The notes beneath the pieces were generated by a model. The model saw only the letters and a program-made list of their open reading frames with translations, was not told the origin of the DNA and ran no database searches. A DNA stretch of 64,000 nucleotides from the NCBI RefSeq assembly GCF_001723355.1, contig NZ_LPWE01000004.1, positions 91,118 through 155,117 on the forward strand. The letters are read 5' to 3'. Shown one piece after another: positions 63,950 to 64,000 of the stretch; position 1 is the first letter of the stretch, and every line of letters begins with the position of its first letter. A program made the position numbers and the translations under genes. This DNA comes from Methyloceanibacter stevinii. Its GTDB lineage: Bacteria; Pseudomonadota; Alphaproteobacteria; Rhizobiales; Methyloligellaceae.

Positions 63950-64000
63950 ATGGAGATGTTTGGGGGACTGACAAGAACATCCAGCCGCATTGCCATTGCA
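63950..64000 (+). CDS. Start of a gene running off the window
   Basis: ATG 63950 follows GGGGGAAGG at an ideal distance and opens MEMFGGLTRTSSRIAIA before the window ends. An AT-rich region with a TATAAA lies upstream. Too short to identify; a basic stretch before hydrophobic residues would fit the beginning of a signal peptide. Confidence 0.55.
   Translation, partial: MEMFGGLTRTSSRIAIA

Noticed and set aside
1..64000. tRNA, rRNA, CRISPR array, prophage or transposon
   Set aside because: No cloverleaf, repeat-spacer array, integrase, transposase or phage structural gene was recognised on either strand.

Overview
The window is a 64 kb stretch of chromosome from a GC-rich alphaproteobacterium, most probably of the order Hyphomicrobiales (Rhizobiales). 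The order is suggested by its gene set and local gene order: an N-formylglutamate amidohydrolase/DUF1244/GapR block beside DUF1036-pyk, a split three-gene transhydrogenase behind an aa3-oxidase subunit IV gene, TrcR, RcdA (DUF1465), DUF1192, suhB-efp, and DUF4164-zapA-6S RNA. I cannot name the genus. No tRNA or rRNA gene, CRISPR array, transposase, integrase or phage module was seen.

Layout. 1-2.5 kb: pyk, DUF1036, amidohydrolase, DUF1244, GapR. 2.6-7.7 kb: two envelope proteins (DUF882 and an L,D-transpeptidase) and a sigma54-type response regulator. 8-15.5 kb: oligopeptidase F, small membrane and copper-type proteins, an EEP nuclease, and an AarF-DoxX-cupin-VOC group. 15.6-19.6 kb: cytochrome oxidase subunit IV, pntAA-pntAB-pntB and a convergent Crp/Fnr regulator. 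20-26 kb: hydrolase, Rieske protein, an unknown protein, rpsU, purEK and YdcH-like proteins. 26-38 kb: cytochrome c, a repeat-rich SH3 protein, a radical SAM protein, acyl-CoA ligase, TrcR, a collagen-like lipoprotein and oxidoreductases. 38-43.3 kb: DUF1192, a candidate sRNA, RcdA, a phosphate permease with a Pho box, LpxD and a cold-shock protein. 43.4-52.6 kb: accessory-looking genes (transglutaminase-like protein, K+ channel, ZnuD-like zinc receptor with Zur-like boxes and a His-rich partner, sulfatase, DUF1254/DUF1214 protein) with copies of an rpmE-terminator module. 52.7-64 kb: DoxD-type protein, ABC exporter, MotA/OmpA-like pair, suhB, efp, Sel1 protein, ThiE-like protein, DUF4164, zapA, 6S RNA, YmdB-type phosphoesterase.

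How the genes work together. Most of the window is core physiology: NADPH supply (pnt), purine synthesis (purEK), translation (rpsU, rpmE, efp), outer membrane and peptidoglycan (lpxD, the transpeptidase, DUF882) and cell-cycle/chromosome proteins (GapR, TrcR, RcdA, ZapA). Readable control sites are a Pho box before pit, twin Zur-like palindromes before the ZnuD-like receptor, a strong promoter followed by a terminator-like hairpin before purE, a cold-shock leader, and a 6S RNA with promoter and terminator.

Sequence quality. Eighteen otherwise well-conserved genes are interrupted by about 23 single-base losses, each consistent with a G or C run read one base short. Most are housekeeping genes, so I treat these as sequencing or assembly errors and annotate whole genes across them. 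The most interesting biological leads are the repeated rpmE-3'-end/terminator modules at 45.2, 50.6 and 52.3 kb, the three-hairpin sRNA upstream of rcdA, the hairpin in the purE leader and the zinc locus.
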